Assembly (NCBI GenBank): GCA_035607415.1
Contig: DATNAQ010000067.1
Location: forward strand, 62,001-126,000
Source: JAQBQH01 sp035607415
GTDB taxonomy: Bacteria; Myxococcota_A; Polyangia; Palsa-1104
Direction: 5' to 3'
DNA: 64,000 nucleotides
Shown: positions 8,105 to 18,703 of the stretch, one piece after another
Position numbering within the stretch: the stretch's first letter is position 1
Layout: each line of letters begins with the position of its first letter
Program-made: the position numbers and the translations under genes
Notes under the pieces: generated by a model
The model's input: the letters and a program-made list of their open reading frames with translations, nothing else
Told to the model about the DNA's origin: nothing
Databases searched by the model: none

Positions 8105-9016
8105 TCAACGCACGGTCAGATCGACGGCGGTGAAGTCGACCCCGCCGCGGCTGTCGTGCAGCACGACGAAGAGGTGCGCCACGCCCGCCGTCGCCGGCGC
8201 GGTCCACGTGGTGGTCGTGAAGAGCTGCTCGTCGTTCTCGCCGCGGCCGGTGTTGGCCGAGCCGATGGTCCCGTCGCTGACGAACCACGACACCGTCATC
8301 GCCTCGCGATGCGTGACCAGGACCTGCGCCGCGGGATCGAGCACCGGGAACGACTCGACCGAATCGGCATTCCAGCCGGCGGCGAGCGTGACCGTCTGCC
8401 CGGCGGCGATGGCGTCGAGCGGCAGCGGCGTGTCGCCGGCGAACGCGCCGACCGCGGTCAGCGTCGGGTTCACGTTGTTGGTGTAGGTCGCGTTGTACTC
8501 GGTGGCGACCTCGAACGACGCGCCGGCGAGCGCGCAGCGGATGCGGGCCAGCGCGATCGTCGGCGTGCCGGCGAGCGCGGCGCGCACCGGCTGGTAGTAG
8601 CCGCCGGTGACGTCGGGCGCGCGCGATTGCAGCGGCGGCTGACCGGCCATCTGCGGCGGCGTGTCGGGGCCGAAGAGCCGGCAGCCCATCGCCGGCAGCG
8701 CAAACGGCACCGGCACCGCGGCGCCGCTGGCGACGCCCATGGTGCCGTCGGCGGTCAGACACGCGGGATCGACGACGTCGTTGTTGCTGGTGGCCTTCGG
8801 CGTCAGGCACAAGGACCAATCGATGGGCGACATGGCCGCGCCGTCGGGCGTGACCACGAACGCCGTCGCCGTCATGGCGGCGCCGGGCGCGGCCTCGGCG
8901 GGCTCGAAGCGCACGGCGGCGACGCGCGGGCCGAGCACGAGCGACGTCGGCAGGCCGAGGTCGGGCCGGCAGCCGGCGCCGGCGACGAGCGCCGCGCCGA
9001 GGAGCAGCGTGAGCAT
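8105..9016 (-). CDS. Putative lipoprotein, last gene of the TonB receptor unit
   Basis: The 303-residue protein has a lipobox (MLTLLLGAALVAGAGC, lipidated Cys at 16). The start is ATG 9016, 8 nt after the stop of the TonB-dependent receptor and behind GAGG. The mature protein is rich in beta-type sequence (TATAFVVTPDGAAM, TVSWFVSDGTIGSANT, TTTTWTAPATAGVAHLFVVLHDSRGG), which suggests Ig-like folds. The position right after the receptor suggests a surface or periplasmic partner that binds or delivers the ligand. That role is inference. Confidence 0.8.
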   Translation of the reverse strand: MLTLLLGAALVAGAGCRPDLGLPTSLVLGPRVAAVRFEPAEAAPGAAMTATAFVVTPDGAAMSPIDWSLCLTPKATSNNDVVDPACLTADGTMGVASGAAVPVPFALPAMGCRLFGPDTPPQMAGQPPLQSRAPDVTGGYYQPVRAALAGTPTIALARIRCALAGASFEVATEYNATYTNNVNPTLTAVGAFAGDTPLPLDAIAAGQTVTLAAGWNADSVESFPVLDPAAQVLVTHREAMTVSWFVSDGTIGSANTGRGENDEQLFTTTTWTAPATAGVAHLFVVLHDSRGGVDFTAVDLTVR

Positions 9017-9024
9017 CGCGCGCC

Positions 9025-11340
9025 TCAAAAGTTCACCCTCGCGCCGAGCACCGCCAGCGTCGGCAGACCGGTGATCGCGCCGCGCACGCGGTAGTCGCCG
9101 CTGTAGACGATCTCCTCGGCGTTGCGACGATAGGTCACGTTCTGCACGTCGAGGTACAGGCGCAGCGTCGCGCGCGACCAGACGAACGCGTACTCGGCGC
9201 GCAGATCGAGCTGCACGAAGTCGGGGATGCGGATCGAGTTCTGCGCGCCGAACAAGGGATCGTAGCGATTGTCGCGCGCGTCGAAGTAGCTGCCGACCAC
9301 CGGCGTGCGCGGAAAGCCCGTCGCCCAGCGCAGGCGCGTGCCGAAATCCCAGTGGCGGAAGGCGTACTCGGCGACGAGCGTGAGGATGTGGGTCTGGTCG
9401 TAGTCGAAGAGGCGCCACGGCGACGTCGGATGATCGCGTCGCTCGCTGCGTCCCCCCGTGTAGCTGAGCCAGCCCGACAGGCCGCGCCACGGCGCCGCCC
9501 GCACCAGCAGCTGCGCGCCGTAGCTGCGGCCGCTGCCGTCCTGCACCAGCGCCGTCGCCACCGGCGGCGACGGCAACGGGCTGCGCGCGATGAGGTCGTC
9601 GAGCTGGCGGTAGAAGCCGGTGGCCTCGGCGCTGAGCGTGCGGGTGATGCGCGCCTCGACGCCGGCGGTGGCGACGGCGGCGCGCTCGGGGCCGAGCGTG
9701 GGATCGCCGAAGCGCGCGCCGAGATCGGCCGGCGCCGGCGGCTGGTGATAGAGCCCGCCGGCGGCGACGACGGCGATGCGCGGATGCGCCTGCCAGCGGA
9801 TCTGCAGGCGCGGATCGGCCGACCAGTCGAAACGCGAGACGCCGACGACGGGCGCGCCCGGCACCGGCGGCACCAGGTGGTTCGACTGCAAGAGCAGCGC
9901 ATCGACGCGCAGGCCGGGCGTGATCGTGACCGGGCCGAGGCGCAGGTCGACGGAGACGAAGGGCGCGACGTCGAGCTCGTGGATGCTGTCGTCGGCGGCG
10001 GCGACGTCGTCGCCGGGCGGCTGGCCGAACACGTAGAGGTCGCCCTCGCGCGCGGGAATCGTCAGCGAGCCGAGCCGCGTGACGCGCGAGTGCGTGTCGA
10101 GAAGATCGAGCCCGGCCGAGAAGACGACGAGGCGGCCGAGGCGTCGGCGATAGTCGGCGCGCAGGCCGGCCAGATACGAGCGGACCTCGAGGTTGGCCGG
10201 CGTCGAGCCGTAGAGATCGACGGTGCGGCTGTCGTCGTAGCCGAAAAAGGGCGTGACCTCGGCGGCGCCGCCGTCGCGCTCGACGTCGTAGCGAAGGAGC
10301 GCGCGATAGCTCGAGCGATCGAAGTGATCGGAGTGCACGGCGGTCGGATCGCCCGTCGAGACCTCGCGCTCGAGCGCGTCGTCGGCGGCGAGGAAGGTGA
10401 GCGTCACATGCTCGCGCCGGCCGATGGCGTAGGAGGCGCGCAGCTGATAGTCGTCCCAGCGCGGCAGCGGGATGAAGGCGGCGGCGTCGCCCTGCACGAC
10501 GGCGGCGGCGGCGCGATCGAGCCACGAGTAGCGCCCGGCGACCGTGAGCGCGAAGCGGCCGCGCGCGTAGGACAGAAGCGCGCTGCCGTCGAGGAGGTCG
10601 GCGCCGATCTCGCCGTGAAACCCGGCGGCGGGCGCCGGCGCGCCGTCGACGCGCACGAGGCCGCCGAGCGCCCTGCCCCACTCGGCGCCGAAGCCGCCCG
10701 GCGTCAGCGTCACGCGCGCCACCAGGCCGGGCGCCACGGTCGATCGCCAGCCGCCGACGTGGAACAGCGCCGGCAGCTCGACGCCGTCGAAGAGCACGCG
10801 CGTGTCGGCGGGCGCCGCGCCCCACACGATGACGTCGCCGGTGCCGACGGTGGCGCGGGCGACGCCGGGCAGATCCTCGACGACCTTGAGCGGATCGTCG
10901 CCGGCGCCGGCGACACGGCGCGCCTCTTCGCGCGAGACGCCGGTCTCGACCACGCCGGCGCGCTCGACGCGCGGCGCGCGCACGGTCGACTCGTAGGTGC
11001 CACGCGGGGCGGCGACGTCGACGAGGTAGCGCACCTCGCGATGGCGCCCGGCGGCGATCTCCTCGTCGACGCTGACGGGCGCGGCGCCGGGCGGCGTCAA
11101 GACGAGCGTGTGGTGCCCGGCGGGCGCGCCGATGAGCCGAAACCGGCCGGCCTCGTCGGTGATGGCGCTGCGATCGGTCCCCGCCAACGTCACCGACACG
11201 CCCACGATCGGCCGCTCCGTCGCCCGCTCGAGCACCACGCCCGACAGCTCGCCGGTCCTTGATTGCGCCTGCGCCACGGCCGCGCCGAGCAACACGAGCA
11301 CGAACACGATCTTTCCGCCAAGCGCGCGAAACGCCGCCAA
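9025..11340 (-). CDS. TonB-dependent receptor with N-terminal carboxypeptidase-regulatory-like domain
   Basis: An outer-membrane active transporter. The order is signal peptide (IVFVLVLLGAAVAQA), a carboxypeptidase-D-regulatory-like fold (TGELSGVVLERATERPIVGVSVTLAGTDRSAITDEAGRF-type), a plug domain (DPLKVVEDLPGVARATVGTGDVIVWGAAPADTRVLFDGVELP-type), and a beta-barrel ending in an aromatic terminal strand (LAVLGARVNF). The start is uncertain because the frame runs open to 11478 through four stem-loops. TTG 11340 gives the best signal peptide; GTG 11307 is an alternative. The substrate is unknown; the neighbours suggest uptake of an anionic or organic compound. Confidence 0.85.
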   Translation of the reverse strand: MAAFRALGGKIVFVLVLLGAAVAQAQSRTGELSGVVLERATERPIVGVSVTLAGTDRSAITDEAGRFRLIGAPAGHHTLVLTPPGAAPVSVDEEIAAGRHREVRYLVDVAAPRGTYESTVRAPRVERAGVVETGVSREEARRVAGAGDDPLKVVEDLPGVARATVGTGDVIVWGAAPADTRVLFDGVELPALFHVGGWRSTVAPGLVARVTLTPGGFGAEWGRALGGLVRVDGAPAPAAGFHGEIGADLLDGSALLSYARGRFALTVAGRYSWLDRAAAAVVQGDAAAFIPLPRWDDYQLRASYAIGRREHVTLTFLAADDALEREVSTGDPTAVHSDHFDRSSYRALLRYDVERDGGAAEVTPFFGYDDSRTVDLYGSTPANLEVRSYLAGLRADYRRRLGRLVVFSAGLDLLDTHSRVTRLGSLTIPAREGDLYVFGQPPGDDVAAADDSIHELDVAPFVSVDLRLGPVTITPGLRVDALLLQSNHLVPPVPGAPVVGVSRFDWSADPRLQIRWQAHPRIAVVAAGGLYHQPPAPADLGARFGDPTLGPERAAVATAGVEARITRTLSAEATGFYRQLDDLIARSPLPSPPVATALVQDGSGRSYGAQLLVRAAPWRGLSGWLSYTGGRSERRDHPTSPWRLFDYDQTHILTLVAEYAFRHWDFGTRLRWATGFPRTPVVGSYFDARDNRYDPLFGAQNSIRIPDFVQLDLRAEYAFVWSRATLRLYLDVQNVTYRRNAEEIVYSGDYRVRGAITGLPTLAVLGARVNF

Positions 11341-11344
11341 CCAA

Positions 11345-11473
11345 GGCCGCAAAGCGGCCGTCGGCGCGGAGTCGCGCCGTGCGGTGGGTGGGGACCCCGA
11401 CGGCTTTGCCGACGGGGCGGGAGGGCGCAGCCCTCCCGTGGGATCGACCGTAGCAGGCGAAGGCCTGCTACGG
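11345..11473. repeat. Array of four stem-loops in the lipoprotein/TonB-receptor junction
   Basis: Four consecutive hairpins: 11345-11359 (6-bp stem, AAA loop), 11395-11417 (10-bp arms, one A/A mismatch, TTT loop), 11418-11438 (perfect 9-bp stem, GCA loop) and 11448-11473 (perfect 11-bp stem, 4-nt loop). The last one contains the stop codon of the upstream lipoprotein gene. They lie in the leader of the TonB receptor gene. They could terminate, attenuate or stabilise the message. No T-tract follows any of them. Confidence 0.65.
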
Positions 11474-12361
11474 CACATCGAACTCGAGCGCGGTGCGTCC
11501 GGCGCCGGCGTCGTGATCGCCGCGCGTGTCGCTGTCGAGCGCCTGGCCGCCGGCGGAGAGCGTGACCGCGCCGCCGAGGCGCTGCTCGACGCGCCAATCG
11601 GCGTAGGGCAAGCCGCACAGCGACGCCGCGTCGACGCGCACGATGTAGTGCCCGCTCGCCGGGGCCACCGGCCACACCACGTTCTCCTGATCGCGCCCGT
11701 CGATGGCGCAGCCGGCGTTGGAGTCGCCGTCGAGCAGCGCCGCGTTCGCCTGCGCCGTCGGATCGGGCAGGGCCGGCGGCGGCGGCGGCCGATAGCCCGA
11801 CGGATGGCGCGAGAAGATCTCGACGCCGTCGGGATCGACGACGTGCAGATCGAGATCGGCGTCGTCGTTCCACACCAGGTGGATGACCATCGGCCCGTCG
11901 GGCACCGCCACGCCGTCGACGTCGACCGCCTGCATCACCGGCGTCCCCACGTGCCCGCCGGCGTCGACCGCCGCGGCCACGAGCTGGCGCGTGCCCGTCG
12001 CGATGGTGCGCGCGAACGCGGCGCGCACGTCGAAGCGCGGCAGCGTCGGATTGTCCACCGACGGCACCCCGGCGCCGACGATCCAGTAGCCGCGATCGCC
12101 GTCGAGCGCGAGCAGCACCGAGGCCGCGTTGGGGTCGAGCACACCGAGGAGCGGCCGGTTCGACTCGCCGGCGAACACGCGCGCGTCGGAGAACTGCAGC
12201 GACTGCACCGCCGGCCCGCTCGACGGCGGCGGCAGCGCGCCCGGCGCGAACGTACCGCCGGTGACCTGTAGATCGGCGCCGAGCCCCGGATCGGCCGAGC
12301 GCGACGCACAGCCCGCGACGGCGAGCGTGACGACGGCGAGTGCGACGGCGAGGCCGCGCAT
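11468..12361 (-). CDS. Putative lipoprotein with YfaP/DUF2135-like domain
   Basis: The 297-residue protein starts at ATG 12361, overlapping the previous stop as TGATG, so its translation is probably coupled to the porin-like gene. The signal is MRGLAVALAVVTLAVAGC, with the lipidated Cys at 18. The C-terminal third has the pattern VWNDDADLDLHVVDPDG...HPSG, then GHYIVRVDA. This matches the DUF2135/YfaP type of exported domain with a conserved DLDLHV core that may bind metal. The exact role is unknown. The stop codon lies inside a strong hairpin. Confidence 0.8.
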   Translation of the reverse strand: MRGLAVALAVVTLAVAGCASRSADPGLGADLQVTGGTFAPGALPPPSSGPAVQSLQFSDARVFAGESNRPLLGVLDPNAASVLLALDGDRGYWIVGAGVPSVDNPTLPRFDVRAAFARTIATGTRQLVAAAVDAGGHVGTPVMQAVDVDGVAVPDGPMVIHLVWNDDADLDLHVVDPDGVEIFSRHPSGYRPPPPPALPDPTAQANAALLDGDSNAGCAIDGRDQENVVWPVAPASGHYIVRVDAASLCGLPYADWRVEQRLGGAVTLSAGGQALDSDTRGDHDAGAGRTALEFDVP

Positions 12362-13809
12362 CAGAACTCCACCTGCCCGCGCAGCGTCAGCACGTCGCCG
12401 CCGAGCGTCGTCGGCGCGCCCGTGATGTCGACGGTGAGCGCGTTCCAGCTGTGGTCCCACTCGAACGACAGCCGCCCGTAGGGCTGCCACATCGCCGCCG
12501 CGACCACGCTCAGTGTCGAGAAGGTCTTGTCGCGCGGCACCAGGCTGGCGCCCACCTGGTCGTGCGCGTCGGCGTCGGGATCGTAGCGGTCGTAGCGCGC
12601 GCCGACGGCGCACCAGCGCGTCAGCTGTTGCGTCACCGCGACATACCAGCCGAGCTCGCGCAGGTCGCGCCCGGTGGCGACGGGATCGGCGACGTAGAGC
12701 GCGCGATCGAGGTTGGTGGCCCAGATGATCTCGCCGTACACCGTCAGCGGCCCGACCCGCGGCAGGTCCACCGCGACGTTCAGATCGCCGCCTACCGCGT
12801 AGCGCGAAAAGGTGCGCGACGCCGTCGCCGGCTGCCCGACGACACCCAGGATTTCGGTGATGTCGATCTGCCCATCGCCGTTGGTGTCGCGCCACACCAG
12901 CGTGTCCTTCGTCGACGGCGTGCCGCGCGAAAAGCCGGTGCCGTACAGCCCGGAGACGCCGCCGAAGATGTGCACGCGCGAGCGCGGCCGCGTGTCGGCG
13001 CCCACGCGGCCGAGGAAGTCCTTGGACGCGGTCGGATCCTCGAGCGCGTACTGCTTGTCGCCCGGCGGATGGCCGTTCATCGCCGCCACCTGCCAGCGCA
13101 GCCAGCGCCACCCGCCTTGGAGCTTGGCGCCGAGATCGTATTCGCCGGGGAAGAACGCGCGCGCCATGTTCGAGCGCTCGAGGAACAGGCGGATGTAGTC
13201 CTTCTGCTGCACCTCGAAGCCGAAGGGAATGCGCGTGAGGCCGAGCGTGCCCATCACCAGCGGCGGGCCGTCGCCGTTACAGCGCGGCCAGCAGCCCGAG
13301 ACCTCGACGTTGGTGATGCGCGCGACCGGTCCGGCGATGGTGTTGCCGTCGAACTCGAGCACGGCCTCGACGTAGCGATAGTCGGCGTCGACGCGCAGGC
13401 GCGCGCGCCGGATGAGGAAGCGCGTCTCGTTGAGCGGCGCGCCCGTCGACGGATTGACCTCGTCCACCGAGGCCGACGAGTAGACGACGCCGTCGGCCTG
13501 GACGAAGCCGAAGAGGGACACCTGCAGGCCACCGATGCGGAAACCGGCGTGCGACTGCTTCTGCGCGTCGAGATCGGCGCGTAGCGCGCGCAGCTCGGCG
13601 GCCTGGCGATCGATGCGCGACTGGGCCTCGCCGAGCTGGCGCGCCAGATCGTCGACGCGCGCCGCGATCTCCGACGTCTGCGGCGTCGGCGTCGGTGTCG
13701 GTGTCGGTGTCGCTGTCGCCGTCGGTGTCGGTGTCTCCGTCGTCGGCGGCGCTTCCTGCGCGCGCGCCGCGGCAGCGATCAGGAGCAGGATGAAGGCGAG
13801 TGGTCGCAC
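12361..13809 (-). CDS. Phosphate-selective porin O/P-like outer-membrane protein
   Basis: The 482-residue protein starts at GTG 13809 (signal VRPLAFILLLIAAAARA). A Thr/Pro repeat linker follows, encoded by a simple-sequence tract at about 13683-13740. Then comes a coiled coil (about residues 48-85, IAARVDDLARQLGEAQSRIDRQAAELRAL) and a porin O/P-type barrel (FGFVQADGVV, RFLIRRARLRVDADY, RIPFGFEVQQKDYIRLFLERS, EYDLGAKLQGG). The coiled coil suggests trimer assembly or attachment to the cell wall. Porins of this family in other bacteria pass anions such as phosphate or pyrophosphate. A PstS-like gene in the same unit fits this. Confidence 0.82.
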   Translation of the reverse strand: MRPLAFILLLIAAAARAQEAPPTTETPTPTATATPTPTPTPTPQTSEIAARVDDLARQLGEAQSRIDRQAAELRALRADLDAQKQSHAGFRIGGLQVSLFGFVQADGVVYSSASVDEVNPSTGAPLNETRFLIRRARLRVDADYRYVEAVLEFDGNTIAGPVARITNVEVSGCWPRCNGDGPPLVMGTLGLTRIPFGFEVQQKDYIRLFLERSNMARAFFPGEYDLGAKLQGGWRWLRWQVAAMNGHPPGDKQYALEDPTASKDFLGRVGADTRPRSRVHIFGGVSGLYGTGFSRGTPSTKDTLVWRDTNGDGQIDITEILGVVGQPATASRTFSRYAVGGDLNVAVDLPRVGPLTVYGEIIWATNLDRALYVADPVATGRDLRELGWYVAVTQQLTRWCAVGARYDRYDPDADAHDQVGASLVPRDKTFSTLSVVAAAMWQPYGRLSFEWDHSWNALTVDITGAPTTLGGDVLTLRGQVEF

Positions 13810-13828
13810 TCTTCGTCCGAACAGTAAA

Positions 13829-14773
13829 TCAGTCGATGGGGATGACGTGCAACATCGGCATGCCGGCGCCGCCATCGGGACTCCCCGAGTCGGGCTCGGA
13901 GAAGAACAGGCGCTTGTGGTCGGCGTCGTAGGCCACGCCGCGCAGCGCCTTGTAGCCGTCCTCGAGCATCATCGGTGTACCGTCCGTCGCGATCTGCCAG
14001 ACGCTGCCCTGGCTCGACACCGCGAAGAGGGTGTTGCTCGGGCCGGCGGCGAGCTCGTCCGGGTTCGGCAGCGAAGCGAACGTCGTGGTCGTGCCCGGGC
14101 TGGCGAGCGGCGTCTTCAGGATCACGTTGTTCATCTGATCGCTGATGTAGAGCTGATCGCCGAGCGCGAGCACGCCGACCGGCTTGCCGACGCCGGTCAC
14201 CAGATCGGTCTCGCCCGAGCCGTCGAGCGCGACCTTCGAGACGGTGCCGTTGGCCACCGGCATGCTCCCCGTGAACCAGCCGGTGTAGACGTTGCCGTTC
14301 GCGTCCTCGGTCAGGCCGATGCGCTCGTGCGCGGGATTGAGCCCGCCCACTTCGACGGTGTGCTGCCCGTCGGCGTCGGTCTTGAGCACCGCGCCGGCCG
14401 CGCCGAACCCGAAGCGCGTGGTCAGCCACGAGCCGTCCTCGAGCTGGATGACCTGCCCGAGCGAGCCGAACTTGGGATCGATGTCGGGCAGCTTGGCGAA
14501 CACCTGGAAGGCCGCCGTCGAGCTCGATTCGTCCCACTTGATGATCTGCGGGCCCTTGTCGTTGGCGAGGTAGAGCGCCTGGCTCGCCGAGTCCCACCAC
14601 AGCCCTTCGGGCTGGAACATGAGCGGCACGTCGGCCATGCGGCGCACCGCCATGTCGGGCACCGTCATGTCGGCGCCCTCCGTCATCGATAGATCCTGGG
14701 TCCCGAGGCTGGTCGTGTCGTCGTCACAGGCCGCGAGGGCCGCGACGCACGCGACCATCGCGATCGTCTTCAT
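13829..14773 (-). CDS. Putative lipoprotein with NHL/SMP-30-like beta-propeller
   Basis: The 314-residue protein starts at ATG 14773, with GAGGCC upstream. The signal is MKTIAMVACVAALAAC, followed by an Asp/Met-rich linker (SMTEGADMTVPDMAV). The rest has repeated propeller-type blades: PEGLWWDSASQALYLANDKG, ERIGLTEDANGNVYTGWFTG, KPVGVLALGDQLYISD, LRGVAYDADHKRLFFSEPD. Such folds bind ligands or hydrolyse lactones, but no metal-site set is certain here. It lies between a small lipoprotein (15 nt gap) and the porin (19 nt gap), so it is probably in the same operon. Confidence 0.82.
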   Translation of the reverse strand: MKTIAMVACVAALAACDDDTTSLGTQDLSMTEGADMTVPDMAVRRMADVPLMFQPEGLWWDSASQALYLANDKGPQIIKWDESSSTAAFQVFAKLPDIDPKFGSLGQVIQLEDGSWLTTRFGFGAAGAVLKTDADGQHTVEVGGLNPAHERIGLTEDANGNVYTGWFTGSMPVANGTVSKVALDGSGETDLVTGVGKPVGVLALGDQLYISDQMNNVILKTPLASPGTTTTFASLPNPDELAAGPSNTLFAVSSQGSVWQIATDGTPMMLEDGYKALRGVAYDADHKRLFFSEPDSGSPDGGAGMPMLHVIPID

Positions 14774-14788
14774 CGGTTGGCCTCGCAT

Positions 14789-15067
14789 TTAGGGAAGGGG
14801 CGGAAGGTTGCCGTTGGGCGCCAGCGACGGGAAATAGGGCGCGTCCTTGGTCGGATCGCCGGTCTGCGCCGTCGTGCACGCGTTGAGCAGCTCGACCGCC
14901 GTCGTCGGATTCATGACGCAGCTCTCCATCATCGTCATGTCGTTGCCGCCGCCCTGCTGCATCGCCAGGTCGGGCGTGCCGTTGTTGTTGTTGTCGCCGC
15001 ACGCGCTCAGCGTCGCCAGCGCGAGCGCGGCGACGAGGCCGAGGGCCTTGTTCATCGTCGTGGTCAT
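14789..15067 (-). CDS. Small putative lipoprotein
   Basis: The 92-residue protein starts at ATG 15067, overlapping the upstream stop as TGATG; ATG 15055 is an alternative start. The signal MNKALGLVAALALATLSAC gives a lipidated Cys, followed by an Asp/Asn/Met-rich linker (NNNNGTPDLAMQQGGGND). The C-terminal part has CVMNPTTAVELLNACTTAQTGDPTKDAPYFPSLAPNG-type sequence with two cysteines. No family is recognised. It may be a small accessory subunit of the same envelope complex. Confidence 0.7.
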   Translation of the reverse strand: MTTTMNKALGLVAALALATLSACGDNNNNGTPDLAMQQGGGNDMTMMESCVMNPTTAVELLNACTTAQTGDPTKDAPYFPSLAPNGNLPPLP

Positions 15068-16338
15068 CACCTGGCCTCGCAGTAGCCGTGGCGGCACTTG
15101 CCGGCGCCGCACGTCGAATCGTCGGTGCAGGCAGTGCACGTCGTCGCGCCGGTGGTCTTGAAGTCGAAGTAGCAACCGCACGGCTCGGCGATGCTCGCCG
15201 GCGTCATGTCGCCGCCCTCGACGGAGCGCTGCACCTTCATCGCGCACGCGGGCACCAGGCCGGCGCCGATGACGATGTCGATTGGCTCGAACGCCGGGTT
15301 CGTCGCCACCTGCTTGCCCGACAGGAGGTCGATGATCAGCTGCGCGTCGGGGTTGAGCGCGCCGCCGCCGGCGGCCGCCTGCGGCGCGGCGTACTCGACG
15401 TACGACCACAAGGGATAGTGGCCGTCACGCACGTTCTGCTTGTCGAACGCGGTCGGCGACGAGTCGGCCCAGTACGACTTGAGCTGCTTGAACGCGCGGA
15501 AGGCGAGCGAGTGCACCGTCGAGCGCGCACCGTCGTAGACCTCGACGCCGAGGATGCCGAGCGTCTTCTCCGCGTTGCCCATCGTCGCCTGGTTGGCGAT
15601 GCTGGAGAGCACGGTGCCCGACTGATCGATCGCATGGCTCGCGTCGGGGATGAGCTGCCACTTCGCCGACGCGACGCCGATGTTGGCGCCGATCGAGATC
15701 TGCGTGCCCTTGGTGGCGGGGCGACCGAAGAAGTAGGTCGGATCGTCCCACGGCGCGACCATCGCCTTGGTCGGCCCCAGGCCGGCCACGAGGTACGCCT
15801 CCTCGGCGGTGATGGTGGTCTGTGTCGATCCGTTGTTCATGCCCACGCCGCCTGGCACGGCGAACACCATCGCCTGCACCGGACCCTGCGTCACGGCGAC
15901 GCTGCTCGGCTTGGCCGGCAGCGACGGACAATCGGTCTTGTCGGCGAAGACGATCGAGATTCCGAGATCCGACTTCTGGCCCGATCCCACGGCCGGCGCG
16001 ATGCACGTCGGCGGGGTCGACGTGCCGTCGTAGCCGGGGGGAATGTAGAAGGTGCCGCCGCCCGCCGCGTTCGAGGTGAAGTCGGTGTTGTTGTAGACGA
16101 GCGGCAGGTTCGTGCACGAGCCGTTCGGTGTGTAGATGATGGTGATCGGTGTGGCCTGCGCGACGAGCTTGGCGCCGAGCGCCTTCAACGACGGCACCTG
16201 CGTGTCGGCCGCCTGGATCCAGACGAGGTGCGAACCGGCGGTGGGCGTGCCCACGTCGGTGCAGTTCGGCGTGACGGCGCGCGCGACGCCGCCGGAGCCG
16301 ACGAGCATGAGGCCGAGCATCAGGGTCCGCGATCGCAT
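15067..16338 (-). CDS. PstS-like periplasmic substrate-binding protein
   Basis: The 423-residue protein has a cleavable signal (MRSRTLMLGLMLVGSGGVARA) and starts at ATG 16338 behind GGGAGGG. The body has features of the phosphate-binding-protein fold (VVAQATPITIIYTPNGSC, VTQGPVQAMVFAVPGGVG, TTITAEEAYLVAGLG, AFRAFKQLKSYWAD). A Cys-rich tail follows (GCYFDFKTTGATTCTACTDDSTCGAGKCRHGYC), which is unusual for a PstS and looks like a small disulfide module. No ABC permease or ATPase adjoins it. It is the first gene of the envelope unit. Phosphate as ligand is inference. Confidence 0.72.
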   Translation of the reverse strand: MRSRTLMLGLMLVGSGGVARAVTPNCTDVGTPTAGSHLVWIQAADTQVPSLKALGAKLVAQATPITIIYTPNGSCTNLPLVYNNTDFTSNAAGGGTFYIPPGYDGTSTPPTCIAPAVGSGQKSDLGISIVFADKTDCPSLPAKPSSVAVTQGPVQAMVFAVPGGVGMNNGSTQTTITAEEAYLVAGLGPTKAMVAPWDDPTYFFGRPATKGTQISIGANIGVASAKWQLIPDASHAIDQSGTVLSSIANQATMGNAEKTLGILGVEVYDGARSTVHSLAFRAFKQLKSYWADSSPTAFDKQNVRDGHYPLWSYVEYAAPQAAAGGGALNPDAQLIIDLLSGKQVATNPAFEPIDIVIGAGLVPACAMKVQRSVEGGDMTPASIAEPCGCYFDFKTTGATTCTACTDDSTCGAGKCRHGYCEAR

Positions 16339-16381
16339 GTCCCTCCCCAGTCGCCGCCCCACACAGCGAGCGCCGTGCCAA

Positions 16382-16387
16382 ATCATA
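16382..16387 (-). promoter_or_regulatory. Candidate -10 element for the envelope operon
   Basis: TATGAT on the minus strand, about 44 nt upstream of the PstS-like start, sits in the only AT-richer patch of the 142-nt gap between the two minus-strand operons. No good -35 is visible at 16-18 nt. Confidence 0.3.
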
Positions 16388-16480
16388 AGCTGCCGTTTTC
16401 TCGTTGAGGATCCGTAGGGACACGGAGGCCCACGCTCGCCAACGTGCGGTGCGCGGACCTCGGATGCGCGACGCTTCGCG

Positions 16481-18699
<2,219 letters not shown>

Positions 18700-18703
<4 letters not shown>

